Assembly (NCBI GenBank): GCA_030407315.1
Contig: JALQPE010002746.1
Span: 18,336 to 82,335, forward strand
Source of the DNA: Asparagopsis taxiformis
Lineage: Eukaryota; Rhodophyta; Florideophyceae; Bonnemaisoniales; Bonnemaisoniaceae
Length of the DNA: 64,000 bases
Direction of reading: 5' to 3'
Every line of letters starts with the position of its first letter. Within the stretch, counting starts at the first letter, position 1. A program made the position numbers and the translations under genes. This document shows positions 10,720 through 21,059 of this stretch, piece by piece. The notes under the pieces are model-generated. The model had not been told where the DNA came from. It did not search any database and was given only the letters and a program-made list of their open reading frames with translations.

Positions 10720-11607
10720 TGCAACACACCTTACACGTGTTGCACTTTGGATTTGGTTTAGATCTGTTCGGCGGGATCTCACTGACAGTCTGTCCGCAGC
10801 AAATTATCTATTCAAAACGTTGTAATTTATCTTAGTTTAGCAATTTATTTGTATTCTAGGATTTTTTCGGGGTCCTCGTGGGCCGGTGAAGACTCCAGCA
10901 GCCATATTTATACCAAGGGTATTTTTCGACCCTTGGGATTTTAAAGCACCGGAAGCTGGCTGCTAGAGTGGTAACCACCTTCTACGCAGATTGCACTTTA
11001 TCTGTGACTGTGGCTCATTCCGCTTGGCGCGCTTCCGGACCCCGATAACAACCGTTGGTTCATCAGTGCGGTGACGGCGGAAGTTCGCATTCCTCTTTTC
11101 ACCCTTTTTTCGTTTCTTTCTCCCATTTGTTTCGTTTGCTACGTTCGTTTCTATATTTCGTTTCGTTTTTCTCTCCCCTACCGGACTTCGGCCTACGACC
11201 GCCCACTCCTTCGCATGCCTGTGAAATTGTCGCGATACTGGCTCATCGGCTGTAGCCTTCCGAAGACCCCCGTGGCCTACGGCCTACTTAACACCGAGCT
11301 CTGCTCTCCCCGTTCCGAGGTACCGGATCGGCGACTGTCAGTAGACTGTGGTCCCCCCTTTCCAAGATAAGTCTTTGACCGCCCGCCTTTACATCCATCT
11401 AAGACTCCGCCCCCGCGCAAGGTGTGCTCGGCTATCGGTACCTTACTTGCCATCTTCATTTCTCGTTTCTCCCCTTTCGGCTCACATTGTGCCCAGTGAA
11501 CCACTCCCCTTTCCTTCTGGACTCACACCTGCCAAGTGGACCACCATTTCGGTAACCGCACTTCACTGCTACCCTTTCGTTCTCTCGATTTCCTCAGTAA
11601 CCGAAAC
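10720..11607 (+). repeat. LTR-like repeat E, left copy of a head-to-head pair
   Basis: Starts TGCAACACACCTTACACG and is the inverse of 13415-15046 over its whole length, apart from a block of about 744 bp present only in the right copy. It contains GGTATTTTTCGACCCTTGGG and a pyrimidine-rich stretch (TTTCGTTTCTTTCTCCC). Downstream lies a gag frame in the same orientation, so I read it as the 5' LTR of a Ty3-like element inserted in the copia protease region. Homology between the two copies stops at ACCGAAAC (11607). Confidence 0.7.
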
Positions 11608-11869
11608 CGGATACCCCTGGGACTAGACCAGTGACTGCATCCCTCAGATTCTAGTAGAGTCCCCGGAACGGACTTACAACCCGTTACGAGAACACAAGAG
11701 ATTCGACGCTCTACCACCTACCCGGACTAGGAGGATCTCGAACTGTCCTCACGCTGTGCCGTAGGGAACCCCTCCTCCGAGCATTGCACTACAACTGGTC
11801 TTTCGACCTAGAATCTGAATCAAGAGCAGTCATTATACGAGCCTCCTTCTGGAGCTTTCTCGGGCCAGG
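11608..11869 (+). other. Leader between LTR E and gag
   Basis: No gene. CTGGGACTAGACC near 11618 could be a primer-binding site a few bases inside the LTR boundary, but the match cannot be tested here. Confidence 0.3.
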
Positions 11870-13216
11870 ATGCATAAAGAAACCTTTGATTCAGGTGCAT
11901 CGCGGCACAGTGGACAAGACCCTAGGTCAAGAATATATTCCATAGGCGGACAAGTAGAGAATCCTACTCATGAAAATCTGGAACAGCATAGCCATTTTCA
12001 AGCCTCCGATGAACTACGGGATACGTTGACCACGCTGATCACTCAGGTCCAGCTCGACCAAAAAGAACTTGGAGATGATATCTTAGGCTCTATTATCGCT
12101 CTCACTAGTCGAGTCGAAGCATATGAAGCAAGGATGGAGTCCGTTTCTGCTGAGCTTCAGAGCCTTTTCGGTACTGTTACTGACATTCATAGGGATGTAA
12201 ATATTCTTCCAGAAGGGCGAAATGAGACTGGAAAAGAGATGGACCTTCGGTTCACTCGAATTTCAGACCGCTTGAAAAAGTTGGAGAACGCACCTGTCTC
12301 AATTAAGGAACTGCTACAGAAGATAATCGATGATGACGAAACCATCTTCATTTCTTTGAGGAAGAATCGGAAGAAAATTCGGAAGCACCTATCGTCTTTC
12401 GGTTCGGGATCCTGGAAAGCAGACTCTCAGGGAGACAAATCTGATCCCTATTCAGATTCCAATTCCGAGATCGGAAATAGAAGAACTTGGTGACGCCACT
12501 CGCGTGCCGGTAGATATTCAAGGCACAGATTCTACAAGAAGCTGGAACCGAAACACCCAGGCCTCAAAGTATTGTGCCCCACGAACCCGCTTTATGATCG
12601 CGTCTTGTCATACAGGATGTACCGACTCAAGGGCACTTCTCACAGTCGCTCGTCCAGAGCTACGGGGAAAGTTCAGGATTTCATCAAGCGCATGGATATT
12701 ACTCTTCAAGAGCATCACTTCAGTGGCGAGGATCCCATCCTAGTACTCGACTTCCTTGCAAGATTTGTTCGCGAAACAGATATTCAGGGTATGACTGAAG
12801 CGCAAGTATTCATTGCCCTTCCATTTTTCCTTTCAGGCTTCGCTCGTAGCCAGTATGAGGCAGGAGTAGAGATGGTATCCCCTGACGAAGGAGGGGTATC
12901 TTGTTGGTCAGAGGCAGTCCAGTATCTGTTGAGGAGTTACGCTCAGACAACATATATCAGTAAGGCCGTCAATGAGTAACGTTCTTTGGAACAAGGAGAA
13001 GAGGAGAAAGAGCAATCATTCTCCAAGCGAATCAACGATTCTGTGAGCCGATGTGGGAACGTCCATGATGCCGATGAGGTCGTCACTCTTTTCGTCGACG
13101 GGTTGGACCCAACGATAAGGACTGTGGTCGCTCGTTACCGTGAAACTCATCGCCATGCTACTTACCTTGAGGTTGTGCAGTTCGCTTGTGCCGAAGGCGA
13201 CGCTGTTCGCGCTTGA
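11870..13216 (+). pseudogene. Ty3-like gag with two in-frame stops
   Basis: One reading phase runs from the ATG at 11870 to 13216, interrupted only by TGA at 12491 and TAA at 12977. The N-terminal third is hydrophilic and looks coiled-coil. The middle contains the capsid-like signature FIKRMDITLQEHHFSGEDP, VLDFLARFVRE and ALPFFLSGFARSQYE. The C-terminal part (FSKRINDSV, TLFVDGLDPTIR) matches the usual Retrotrans_gag layout of a plant or protist Ty3 element. After 13216 a short basic stretch follows, and the element is then cut by the inverted LTR copy beginning at 13415. No pol is present, so this is a truncated or non-autonomous element. Confidence 0.7.
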
Positions 13217-13414
13217 ATATCCCACGGGAACCGTCTGCTGCAGCGTGGTGGGCCGCGTAAGGTGAATCCGGTTGCAATGCTTCATTCTCCGTCAGACTCT
13301 ACCGTGGTCATCAATCCTAAACATCATGTGTGGTGTCCGACACGGCCGAGTCGGCCGCCAAGATGAAACGTACCTCGCGGTTGAAGGACAACAGTCAGCA
13401 GAGTATCCAACTTA

Positions 13415-15046
13415 GTTTCGGTTACTGAGGAAATCGAGAGAACGAAAGGGTAACAGTGAAGTGCGGTTACCGAAATGGTGGCTCACTTGGCAGATGTGAT
13501 CCCAGAGGGACAGGGAAGTGGTTCACTGGGCACAATGTGAGCCAAAAGGGGAGAAAAGAGAAATGAAGATGGCAAGTAAGGTACCGATAGCCGAGCACAC
13601 CCTGCGCGGGGGCGGAGCCTTAGATGGATATAACCTCGGGCGGTCAAAGACTTGTCTTGGAAAGGGGGGGACGACAGTCCGCTGCCAGTCGCCGATCCGG
13701 TACCTCCGAACGGGAAGAGCTCAGCTCAGTGGTTAGAGTAATAGCTAGATGCCTACAGGGTCCCCAGACTCGGTAGCGAGGTGAGCAGTAGAGCAAACGA
13801 ATCCAAAAGATTCACGCTGCTTTCGTGATGGCGCTAAGCCAGTAATCCACATTAAGTGGGAGGGTGCTCTCGCCCTGGGTGTATCGATGGAGCAAGGGAC
13901 GTAAAATTTAGAGCCACGAAGTTGGTGAGAGCGTTGTCTCAAGAGGAGGGAATCTCGAACTGAGATAAACGGCAAGCCCGCGATGTGCTGTGTCAATGGG
14001 GTCGTAAGTCCCAATAACTTTACGATACTTTTTCAGGCTAGGCGCCCTCCGCTAGTCAGAGGGGCTTAAGTGATAGTAGTTAGTATAAACAGAGCTGCGC
14101 TACTGGCTAGTGATTAGGGTGTGCATGCGAGCTGCATAAACCCAAGTGGTTGTCTGATAGTATTGGTTGTAGCCGGATCGGCAGGTGCAAGATCATAGCA
14201 TAGAACACAGGTAGTGAAATACACGTTACTAGTTTACAGTGTAAAGGCGCTCGGCCAAAATAAATTTCCCCGTGTGGGTCAGTCGTAGAGGACCCGAAGT
14301 CCGGTAAGCACTCAGCTCACCCGTAAGGTAGTTACGGCTAGGGAGGGCCCCACATGTGTGCCTCGTGGGCAGCTGGACGGTTTACCTGACTGGCAAGTCC
14401 CGGGCAGAGACTTGGCCAATCATGTGGCAGCACGTGCCAATGCGGGGCAAGCCCAAAATACCTACTACAGATAGTAGGCTGTAGGCCACGGGGGGGGCGG
14501 TTTCGGAAGGCCACAGCCGATTAGCCAGTATCGCGACAATGCCACAGGCTTGCGCAGGAGTGGGCGGTCGTAGGCCGAAGTCCGGTAGGGTTGGAAAAAA
14601 CGAAACGAAATATGGAAACGAACGTAGCAAAAGAAACAAATGGGAGAAAGAAACGAAAAAAGGGTGAAAAGAGGAATGAGAACTTCCGCAGTCACCGCAC
14701 TGATGAACCAACGGTTGTTATCAGGGTCCGGAAGCGCCCCAAGCGGAATGAGCCACGGTCACAGACGAAGTGCAATCTGCAGAAAAGGTAGGTACCAATG
14801 TAGCAGCCAACTTCCGGGTACTACAAAACCCCAAGGGTCGAAAAATACCCTTGGTATAAATATGGCTGCTGGAGTCTTCCCTGGCCGACGAAGACCCCAA
14901 AAAATCCTAAAATACAAATAAATAGCTAAACTAAAATAAATTACAATGTTTTGAATAGATAATTTGCTGTGGACAGACTGTCAGTTAGATCCCGCTGAAT
15001 ATATCTAGAACAAATCCAAAGTGCCACACGTGTAAGGTGTGTTGCA
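13415..15046 (-). repeat. LTR-like repeat E, right copy, inverted, with a 744-bp insert
   Basis: Inverse of 10720-11607. It ends ...GTGTAAGGTGTGTTGCA at 15046, so the pair would present TG...CA ends on the outside. The two copies match over about 888 bp in total. The extra block lies roughly at 13740-14470 and is bounded by AGTA-like sequence on both sides (GGTTAGAGTA and GATAGTAGG), suggesting a later insertion. Head-to-head LTRs are not a normal retrotransposon arrangement; they imply an inversion or two elements inserted in opposite directions. Confidence 0.7.
13740..14470. mobile_element. Unclassified insertion inside the right LTR E copy
   Basis: Present in the right arm and absent from the left arm at the same point. 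No open frame with motifs. The block contains several paired promoter-like and low-complexity segments but no recognisable terminal repeat, so its class is unknown. Confidence 0.45.
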
Positions 15047-15059
15047 CTACACTCGTATA

Positions 15060-15665
15060 TAGCGTAGGAGAAATTCATGATTGCTGAACACATAAGTTCT
15101 GATTACGTTGAGAAGTCATTTTATTGTGCTACTGAACAGCTTCCTATTGGTGAGAAGTCGAAGCTTAGATTTGATAAGCTTTAGCCGATAATTGATATTG
15201 TCCACCGACATGTATGTGGACATTCGTCTCACAAGGACACCAAGACTCTCTTAGATCAGAATGGAATATGGAATGAATACACAAAGAAATAACTTGCTCA
15301 GAATATCGAAACGTGTAAGAGCTGCAAGCACACGAGCGAGCCTACAGGCATGAGAATAATCTCACCGAGCTCCATGTCACGAGAGTTCAAAGAGCTCGTC
15401 TATGCTGACCATCTATTCATTGATCGTGCCTGTATCTTCCATGCCATAGATTCAGCCTCCCGTTACTCTATTGTAACACTTGTCACTGATACTTCGATAC
15501 TACAGGCTGTTACCGCCTTTGAAGCGCATTGGGTGTCGTCATTCTGGGCACCTACGAAAGTTCTGTTCGATCCTGGATTCAAAGGCATTGAACTTACAAA
15601 ATACTTGCAAGATGTAGGAATAGCCAGAATGGCGGTCGCTAAGGGAGTTCTAGAATTGCGCGCCG
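15060..15665 (+). pseudogene. Copia integrase relic
   Basis: Continues the copia interrupted at 10720. HRHVCGHSSHKDT...QNIETCKSCKH (about 15210-15340) is the HHCC zinc-binding region of an integrase. Then ELVYADHLFIDRACIFHAID (15387 on) carries the first catalytic aspartate, and APTKVLFDPGFKGIELTKYL matches the second-aspartate region. In-frame stops interrupt it near 15182 and 15290. It is cut at 15666 by an LTR-like repeat; the expected third catalytic residue is not found after that insertion. Confidence 0.7.
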
Positions 15666-16420
15666 GGTCAAGGCGAAGTGAACCGGATCGCGCGGTCGAA
15701 CTTGCGTTTCGCGCGTCGCTCGGTCGTGGTGGCGGCCAGGTGGTACAACGGCGGAACGCGCAGAGATCGATCGCAACACGGGATTCGCAGGCCGGCGCAA
15801 GCCGTGATCTCAGGGTAAGGTCACCGAGTAAACTTGAGCGCAACACGATCCACGCAGGGGTCGTAAATCCCTGGCCTAGTGGTGTGCGACGCAACGCGCA
15901 GTATCGCGGTTCGACGCAGGTCGACGGTCGGTGTTCGCGGGTGCGCACACGTACGTCGGCGATCGTGAACAATCCGCACGCAACGTTGTAACGCAATCGG
16001 TCCTCGCGACGCGCTAGAAGCTTAACTCGTAGCTGCGAAAGTGCTAACTGTTTTTTGGTAAGGTGCGAAGCAGGGCGGCCATTAGTAGCTAACTATTCAG
16101 GACAGACTGTCCTTACACGGCCGGCCGGGGGCCGCGCGCTCGCACGCAAAAGGGGAATATTTGGGAAAAAGACTTTCGTAATAAAAAACCTAAAAAAGGG
16201 GAAATAAAGGGAAATTCGTAGAAATCGCTACACGAGGTGCCGGGATCGCGGTTTCGTGGCAACGTTCGCGCGAACGCGTTCGCACAGACGCGCCGTGACA
16301 CGTAATTGAATCGCAACATGTACGCTCGCTTACTAGCTAACTAACAGCGGATGCATGCGGACTCAACTCGACGCAATCGCTACGAACCGCGCGCGCGCTC
16401 GCAACATAAATTGCGTCACA
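15666..16420 (+). repeat. LTR-like repeat C inserted in the copia integrase
   Basis: About 755 bp, matching 31820-32528 along its whole length (GTGAACCGGATCGCGCGG, GGTCACCGAGTAAACT, AAATAAAGGGAAATTCGTAG, GATGCATGC). The 31.8-kb copy begins TGTCGAGC and both end in CACA, consistent with a solo LTR. A partial relative lies at 26560-26770. No target duplication is recognisable. Rich in CG dinucleotides, unlike the surrounding copia sequence. Confidence 0.7.
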
Positions 16421-16693
16421 GATTGTTCTATTGGCTGTTATTAACAGCCTCTCATGGACTTGCAAATGCGGACGCCGAAGTGCAAGGATCGCAGTGATCA
16501 GTTCCTATTTGATATTGGATTCGTACAACTTGCATACATCCCCCAGCTCTTCTACTTCGCAACTGAGACTAGCCTGAGAATGGTTGCCATCAAGGTCGTA
16601 GATGATTTCTATTTGCCGGTGTTCGCCCTGACCTTTAGCTATTCGCTGAACAAGCAGAAAAGAGGTACGATCTGAGTGGTATTGTGTACAGTC
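16421..16693 (+). pseudogene. Copia reverse transcriptase fragment
   Basis: The frame 16454-16675 contains MVAIKVVDDF, in which VVDDF corresponds to the YVDD-type catalytic box. Near its end a one-base shift takes the sense reading to KRYDLSGIVYS, which is then interrupted by the 259-bp inverted-repeat element and resumes after it. Confidence 0.65.
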
Positions 16694-16952
16694 CCCTATA
16701 AGAAAAGGAATATGTACCCCTGATATGCTTTAGATGAACCAATGATGTACGTGATATCTCTACTGTACCCAAGAGATACTTCGCTGATGTCCGGGAGATG
16801 AGCGTATGGACATCTCCCGTCCATCATTAGTGTATCGCTATGCGGCCATCAGCTGAAGAGCAAATGTTCCTTATTCGTACATCAGAGGAACACCATGCAT
16901 GTCATAGGTTCATCATGCGGCCATCTTTCGTACATATTTAAGGCTTACTGGG
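16694..16952 (+). mobile_element. 259-bp terminal-inverted-repeat element, copy 1
   Basis: Begins CCCTATAAG and ends CTTACTGGG (inverse CCCAGTAAG, 7 of 9 matching). It is flanked by GTC on both sides. Removing the element and one GTC rejoins the copia frame as GIVYS plus LGLFKFFGLDIQ, which supports these boundaries and a 3-bp target duplication. A near-identical copy lies at 34602-34860 and a diverged one at 47066-47323. It has no coding capacity and so resembles a MITE. Confidence 0.85.
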
Positions 16953-17842
16953 GTCTAGGATTATTCAAGTTCTTTGGACTTGATATACAAAACGACGAAC
17001 ATAATATTATAACATTATCCGGAGATGAAAAGCTAAATTCTTGGTCATCATGTTATTAACCGCCAGAGAAGGAAACAGCAGGATGACAACCTCAATGCAA
17101 TAGAACTTACAGCCTTCCGATCTATGAATGGCTATATTGGTTGGCTCGGGGCAACTGCAAGTCTCCTTTTTTCCTTTGCCTACAGTTATCTCCAGAAAAA
17201 AGGTTCGAAACTTACCGTACATAACCTCATATCCCAAAATAACATGCTCTGTGTCTTGAAAAAGTTTGGCAGTCTAATCAAGTACAAAACTCCTGCCACT
17301 GGCTCTAGAGTTGGGTTCTCAGTTGTTGTATTCACGGACACCAGTATCCCAGCCGAATCAGGACAACTTAGATTTGCTGCTAGACTGCTATTTGGTGCTC
17401 TTTCTGAAGGCAATACCATAAACCTTATTCACTGGCCTTCTGCAAAATCTACACCCCCAATTCGCTCTACAGCTGCTGCAGAAACTTAGGTAGCTGGAAT
17501 TGACGAAGGGAAGATAGTTGTCAAAGACTTTGAAAAACTACTGCACATGAATATCGATTTGATAATTTGCGTGGACTCAAAAGATTTATTCGATACCATC
17601 TCAACCTGTCATAGTGCTAATGACAAAAGCATTAGAGGTGATATTTCAGTCATTCGGTACGAGTTTGAGACCCAGAATATCAGCAAAATGATTTGGATAC
17701 CTGGCAAGTGCAATTTGAGTGATCCACTCACTAAGTGGAATAGTACTCTTGCGTTACCACTAGAACTACTCTTGTTCTCTGCTGAGATTCCATCCTCCTT
17801 CCCTGAAGCCCAGACTCGCAGTTCACAAGCCTCACCAGGATA
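16953..17842 (+). pseudogene. Copia RT tail and RNase H relic
   Basis: Starts with LGLFKFFGLDIQNDEHNI directly after the MITE, the FFGL(D/E)I block found at the end of copia reverse transcriptases. From 17124 a long frame reads MNGYIGWLGATASLL and then the RNase H core, in which VVVFTDTSIPAESGQL holds the first aspartate. TAAAET, INLIICVDSKDLFDTI-like residues and IRYEFETQNISKMIWIPG follow. A TAG at 17487 interrupts it; the last part ends at 17840-17842 (TAG). KGGWATA-like purine-rich sequence (AAAAAGGGTGGATA, 17860-17873) precedes the 3' LTR as a polypurine tract. Confidence 0.75.
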
Positions 17843-17873
17843 GTGTTTGCGAGCCACTGAAAAAGGGTGGATA

Positions 17874-18256
17874 TGAAAGTAATGAACTGCTCTCCGTTTC
17901 ATGTTTATCCGTGATTGGACCAGAACATGATTCTTTCTATCAGTTTCATCTTTTGTTCATTGCTTGTCCATATTGAGTGTCAGCAGAAACAGATTGACAC
18001 GTAATATATGTTAGGTTGCAGAAATGCGATCTATGCGTTGTTACTGTGGCTGCCCAGGAAGCCACCCAAAATGTTAGATATAAATACGCAGCTTAGCTTA
18101 GTAAAAGCCGGTGGAACGATTGAGCAGAGACGACACCATTCTGCACTGTTCCGTGCAGCAGTGTCCTTGAAAGATACCTCGACAAGCCAACACTGTCATT
18201 TCTCTGCTATCGATTCAACTAAAAGTTACAGCGAACTGCTACCTATTGCTTGAAAG
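17874..18256 (+). repeat. 3' LTR of the copia element
   Basis: Begins TGAAAGTAATGAACTGC right after the polypurine tract and matches the 5' LTR. The exact 3' end is uncertain by a few bases because alignment fades at GCTTGAAAGG. Confidence 0.8.
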
Positions 18257-18264
18257 GAATCAAA

Positions 18265-18780
18265 TCTGTGGAGAATTAGGAGGCTTTGCAAGCAGAAGTC
18301 GAAACAATGAAGGAATTTGATGGGAGTTGGCAATCCAATAGCGAAGAAGGTCGGGGTTATCTGGGTTCTCTTCGGCTTCCGCTCTGCCTCTGGCTCTCAC
18401 CCCGCGCACGACCGAGTCGGATTATTTATACTGATTCTACCTGGCTATCTATTGTGCCACGGTTTGGGAGCAATGTATTTCTATGATCCACATGCTGCCA
18501 TCATGGCGACACATGCATGGTTGATTACATAATGTGCCTGCATCTTGCAGACAGAAATATGACCTGTATTCACATCATTGGTAGAAACGCATCGTCATGT
18601 ATAAAAGTACCGAGATATGATCTCGTTGCTCTTTGTGCCACAGGCATTGCGTAGTTCCATAAACTGCCATACGTAATGTATTACGCCATCGGGTGTATCC
18701 CCGTGTACTTGAGTGTATGTGAAAGAGGCACATAGCAGCAGAAGTGAGCTGACCATCTGGATATAGCTGCACTAATTTTC
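18265..18780 (+). repeat. Dispersed repeat F, copy 1
   Basis: About 515 bp that matches the inverse of 50450-50965: TTTGATGGGAGTTGG, CCACATGCTGCCAT, GATATGATCTCGTT and TGAGCTGACCATCTGG are shared. It directly adjoins the copia 3' LTR, so the copia may have inserted at the edge of this repeat. It could be a solo LTR; no motif of a coding element is present. Confidence 0.65.
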
Positions 18781-19109
18781 ACAAAAGCGTACGGATAGAA
18801 ACATGAACCAGACCGCGATCCATCACAATCGCGGACATGGAGACTGGTAACTATAAGTGATGGTGATAGATCGGGGGGTAATACCCGCCTACAATTTTTT
18901 GACTGGAATGTTAGGTTGTACACAATCTCCAGACCGGTTCAGAAAATACCGTCATCTTAGGGCTTATCCAGTGTTGGTCATATAATCGATAATGTCACTA
19001 CAGGACTTTGAAAGCATGCAAAAATGGGTAGAGGAATCATAAATTGAGCACCAGTTGACATCAGCAATCCTGCCAGCATATGAAAATGCGCTTTAACGGA
19101 CAAACGAAG
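18781..19109. other. No recognised gene
   Basis: AT-rich, with short frames only. Nothing shared with other parts of the window was noticed. Confidence 0.4.
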
Positions 19110-19598
19110 AATCATGTATGACCGTTTGTCGCAAAAATGACTTCCTACCACCTGAGATACTGAAATAGACTAGAATGGACGAAACGGTTCCAAATTCAGG
19201 ACTTTAGTGACTGGTAGAATGTTTCGAATGTAGTCAAGCGTAGCAACATGTCTAGACTGTAGAAGGATGATTAACAACGAACAAAATACTAGCACAACCA
19301 ACTAAACATAGCAATTCTGCTAAAAATCTGGAGACAGAGCGGCTAAAGTTGCAACCCGAAGACTACCCATCTGTAGATCCTGGAAGCGCGCCGCGCAAGC
19401 CGATGCATCACACTGAATAACACCATGGGAATCAGTAACCCCATTGACGAGCCAGCCGAACCTCAGATTCTGAGGCCCGCAGTAGCCGCAATTTGATAAG
19501 CGTTCAGAACGCTTATCAATTTGTGGCTACTGCGCATCTCGAGCCGACTACTCCTCGCCTGACCCTTGGCGGAACTGTAACGGAGAGAGATACACTAT
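19110..19598 (+). repeat. Dispersed repeat D, copy 1, carrying a palindromic scar
   Basis: Matches 25786-26225 in the same orientation (GCACAACCAACTAAACATAGC, GCAACCCGAAGACTACC, GAGAGATACACTATCA). The two copies are clearly diverged. Copy 1 contains about 42 extra bases at 19465-19506 that are absent from copy 2 and consist of inverted copies of the adjoining sequence. Confidence 0.75.
19461..19533. repeat. Two abutting palindromes inside repeat D
   Basis: 19461-19475 is CCTCAGA-T-TCTGAGG. Three bases later, 19479-19533 is a 55-base inverted repeat with 27-base arms (two mismatches) around one central base, including GATAAGCGTTC-A-GAACGCTTATC. The second copy of repeat D reads straight from GGACCTC into GGAACGC (26123-26136), which defines the unscarred state. 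Confidence 0.9.
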
Positions 19599-21059
19599 CA
19601 CTTCACTAAAATACTTTAATTCTGGAGTTTTGACACTGACGATATCAGGCGACCGATCCGGATCAATGTACCTAGCTGTAAGGTCCGTGTCGCGGCAATC
19701 TACAGAAATTCGCTCTACCCGCCGTCCGGGAGAGCCGGCCGTCGGTGAGTCGCTCGCATATGTAGGTTTCTAGATCTACCCGCCATCCCCTTTACCCCTC
19801 TACTTTCCATGGTAGAAGAGATTATGGAATTATATAGTAAATAACGCGGTTGAGCGCAGAGGTTGCGTCGCTGCTACTCTTCCATTGTCTATAAAATTTC
19901 CAAGCTTTCCACGCCTCCCTGGCGCAGTTACACGCTCCCCTTTCCCATTACCTGTCCCACACACGCACCCGCTCGTCCATCGCTCGCTCGTTCTACCTCG
20001 CTCGCAGACTACGCTAACCATTGCTAGCATTTTATATGGAGTGTGAAAACTGACCCGGTACGTTTACCATGCGTTGCTTTCGGGTAACAGACGGCGGCTT
20101 GGACCGCCGTCCGATAGAGACCTCTCGCAGAAAGGCAGTGCTTACGACAGTAAAAATCTCCGCGTGTACCACCCAGGCAGTCTTCGAGCCGCCCACGTGT
20201 ACAAATTGGAGAGTACCAGCAATGCTATCAGCTATAACTAGGCTCTGTATATGCCTGTCGGATGACCATACATAATACAGCTAGGGGTGGGCACAGTCCA
20301 ATGAGGACTAGGTCCCGAACTGGTCCGACAGGTGACATCCATGTCCCGAAAAGTGGCAAGACTGTTCAGGTCGGTTCATGTTGAGCCTAAACTGTTCTTA
20401 ACAGGTTTTTATGCTGTAGAGAAGCAAATTCTCTGGTCTGTTCTCATCCCGCATATAGTGGTTCAGTCCACTTAAAAAATCCATCACACGGTCCAGTTCA
20501 GATCTTTTGCTGTTCAACCGGTCAGAACCGATCGGACCGAAGAAAGAAACATTTTTAAGCACAAAATTTTCACATTGACAATTTATCGAGATAAAAATTC
20601 AAAAAGCTTCAACATACATTTCAAATTTGACTACTGCACAGAATACCGGGGTTTGCGATTGTGCTATGAAAATAAACCTACCCCAAACTCGATAAGCCGC
20701 ATATCTGAACACGGACAGGTGCGCAACTATCATCTTCTTCCTGGGAATCCTAGTAGGAGGAAGAAGCTGATGAAACTCGGGGAATGAATGGATCGCAACA
20801 ATCCAGTGGTCCAGCAGATAGTTTACGGGTCCAAAAAAGTTCAAAAGTGAAGTTTAGGAATACTTCATCCAGGTTGAGTGAGAGGGTCAGATCCACAACA
20901 AATGCGTCCTTTTCCAGAACAAGTTCTCTATTTCAACAGGTGTCACCTCACTTAATCGACAAGAGGGGGGCCACATGGATTCCTCCTCGACAATCGACAA
21001 TGTACATTTTATGGTGATGGATAGCTCCGATCTGGATACATCACGTCTCGATCAAAGGT
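19599..21059. other. No recognised gene
   Basis: Pyrimidine-rich stretches at 19770-20030, then mixed sequence. Frames at 20069-20275, 20575-20787 and 20784-21017 have no motif I trust. The part nearest 21060 may be decayed 5' sequence of the hAT relic. Confidence 0.4.

Larger units (their letters stand above)
9089..18256 (+). mobile_element. Ty1/copia LTR retrotransposon, decayed and split by nested insertions
   Basis: Matching direct repeats of about 383 bp at 9089-9471 and 17874-18256 bracket relics in copia order: gag, protease-like, integrase, reverse transcriptase and RNase H, all on the plus strand. The element is 9.2 kb because it holds at least three foreign blocks: a head-to-head LTR/gag composite (10720-15046), an LTR-like repeat (15666-16420) and a 259-bp inverted-repeat element (16694-16952). 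Removing them leaves about 3.8 kb, plausible for a partly deleted copia. The LTRs have diverged visibly (12 of 16 matches at their starts), so this is an old insertion that later acted as a landing pad. Confidence 0.8.

Noticed and set aside
13715..13810. tRNA or tRNA-derived SINE (AGCTCAGTGGTTAGAG resembles an A box)
   Set aside because: The B-box candidate (AAACGAATCC) is poor, no cloverleaf can be drawn, and the A-box-like words belong to the LTR E repeat shared with the left arm.
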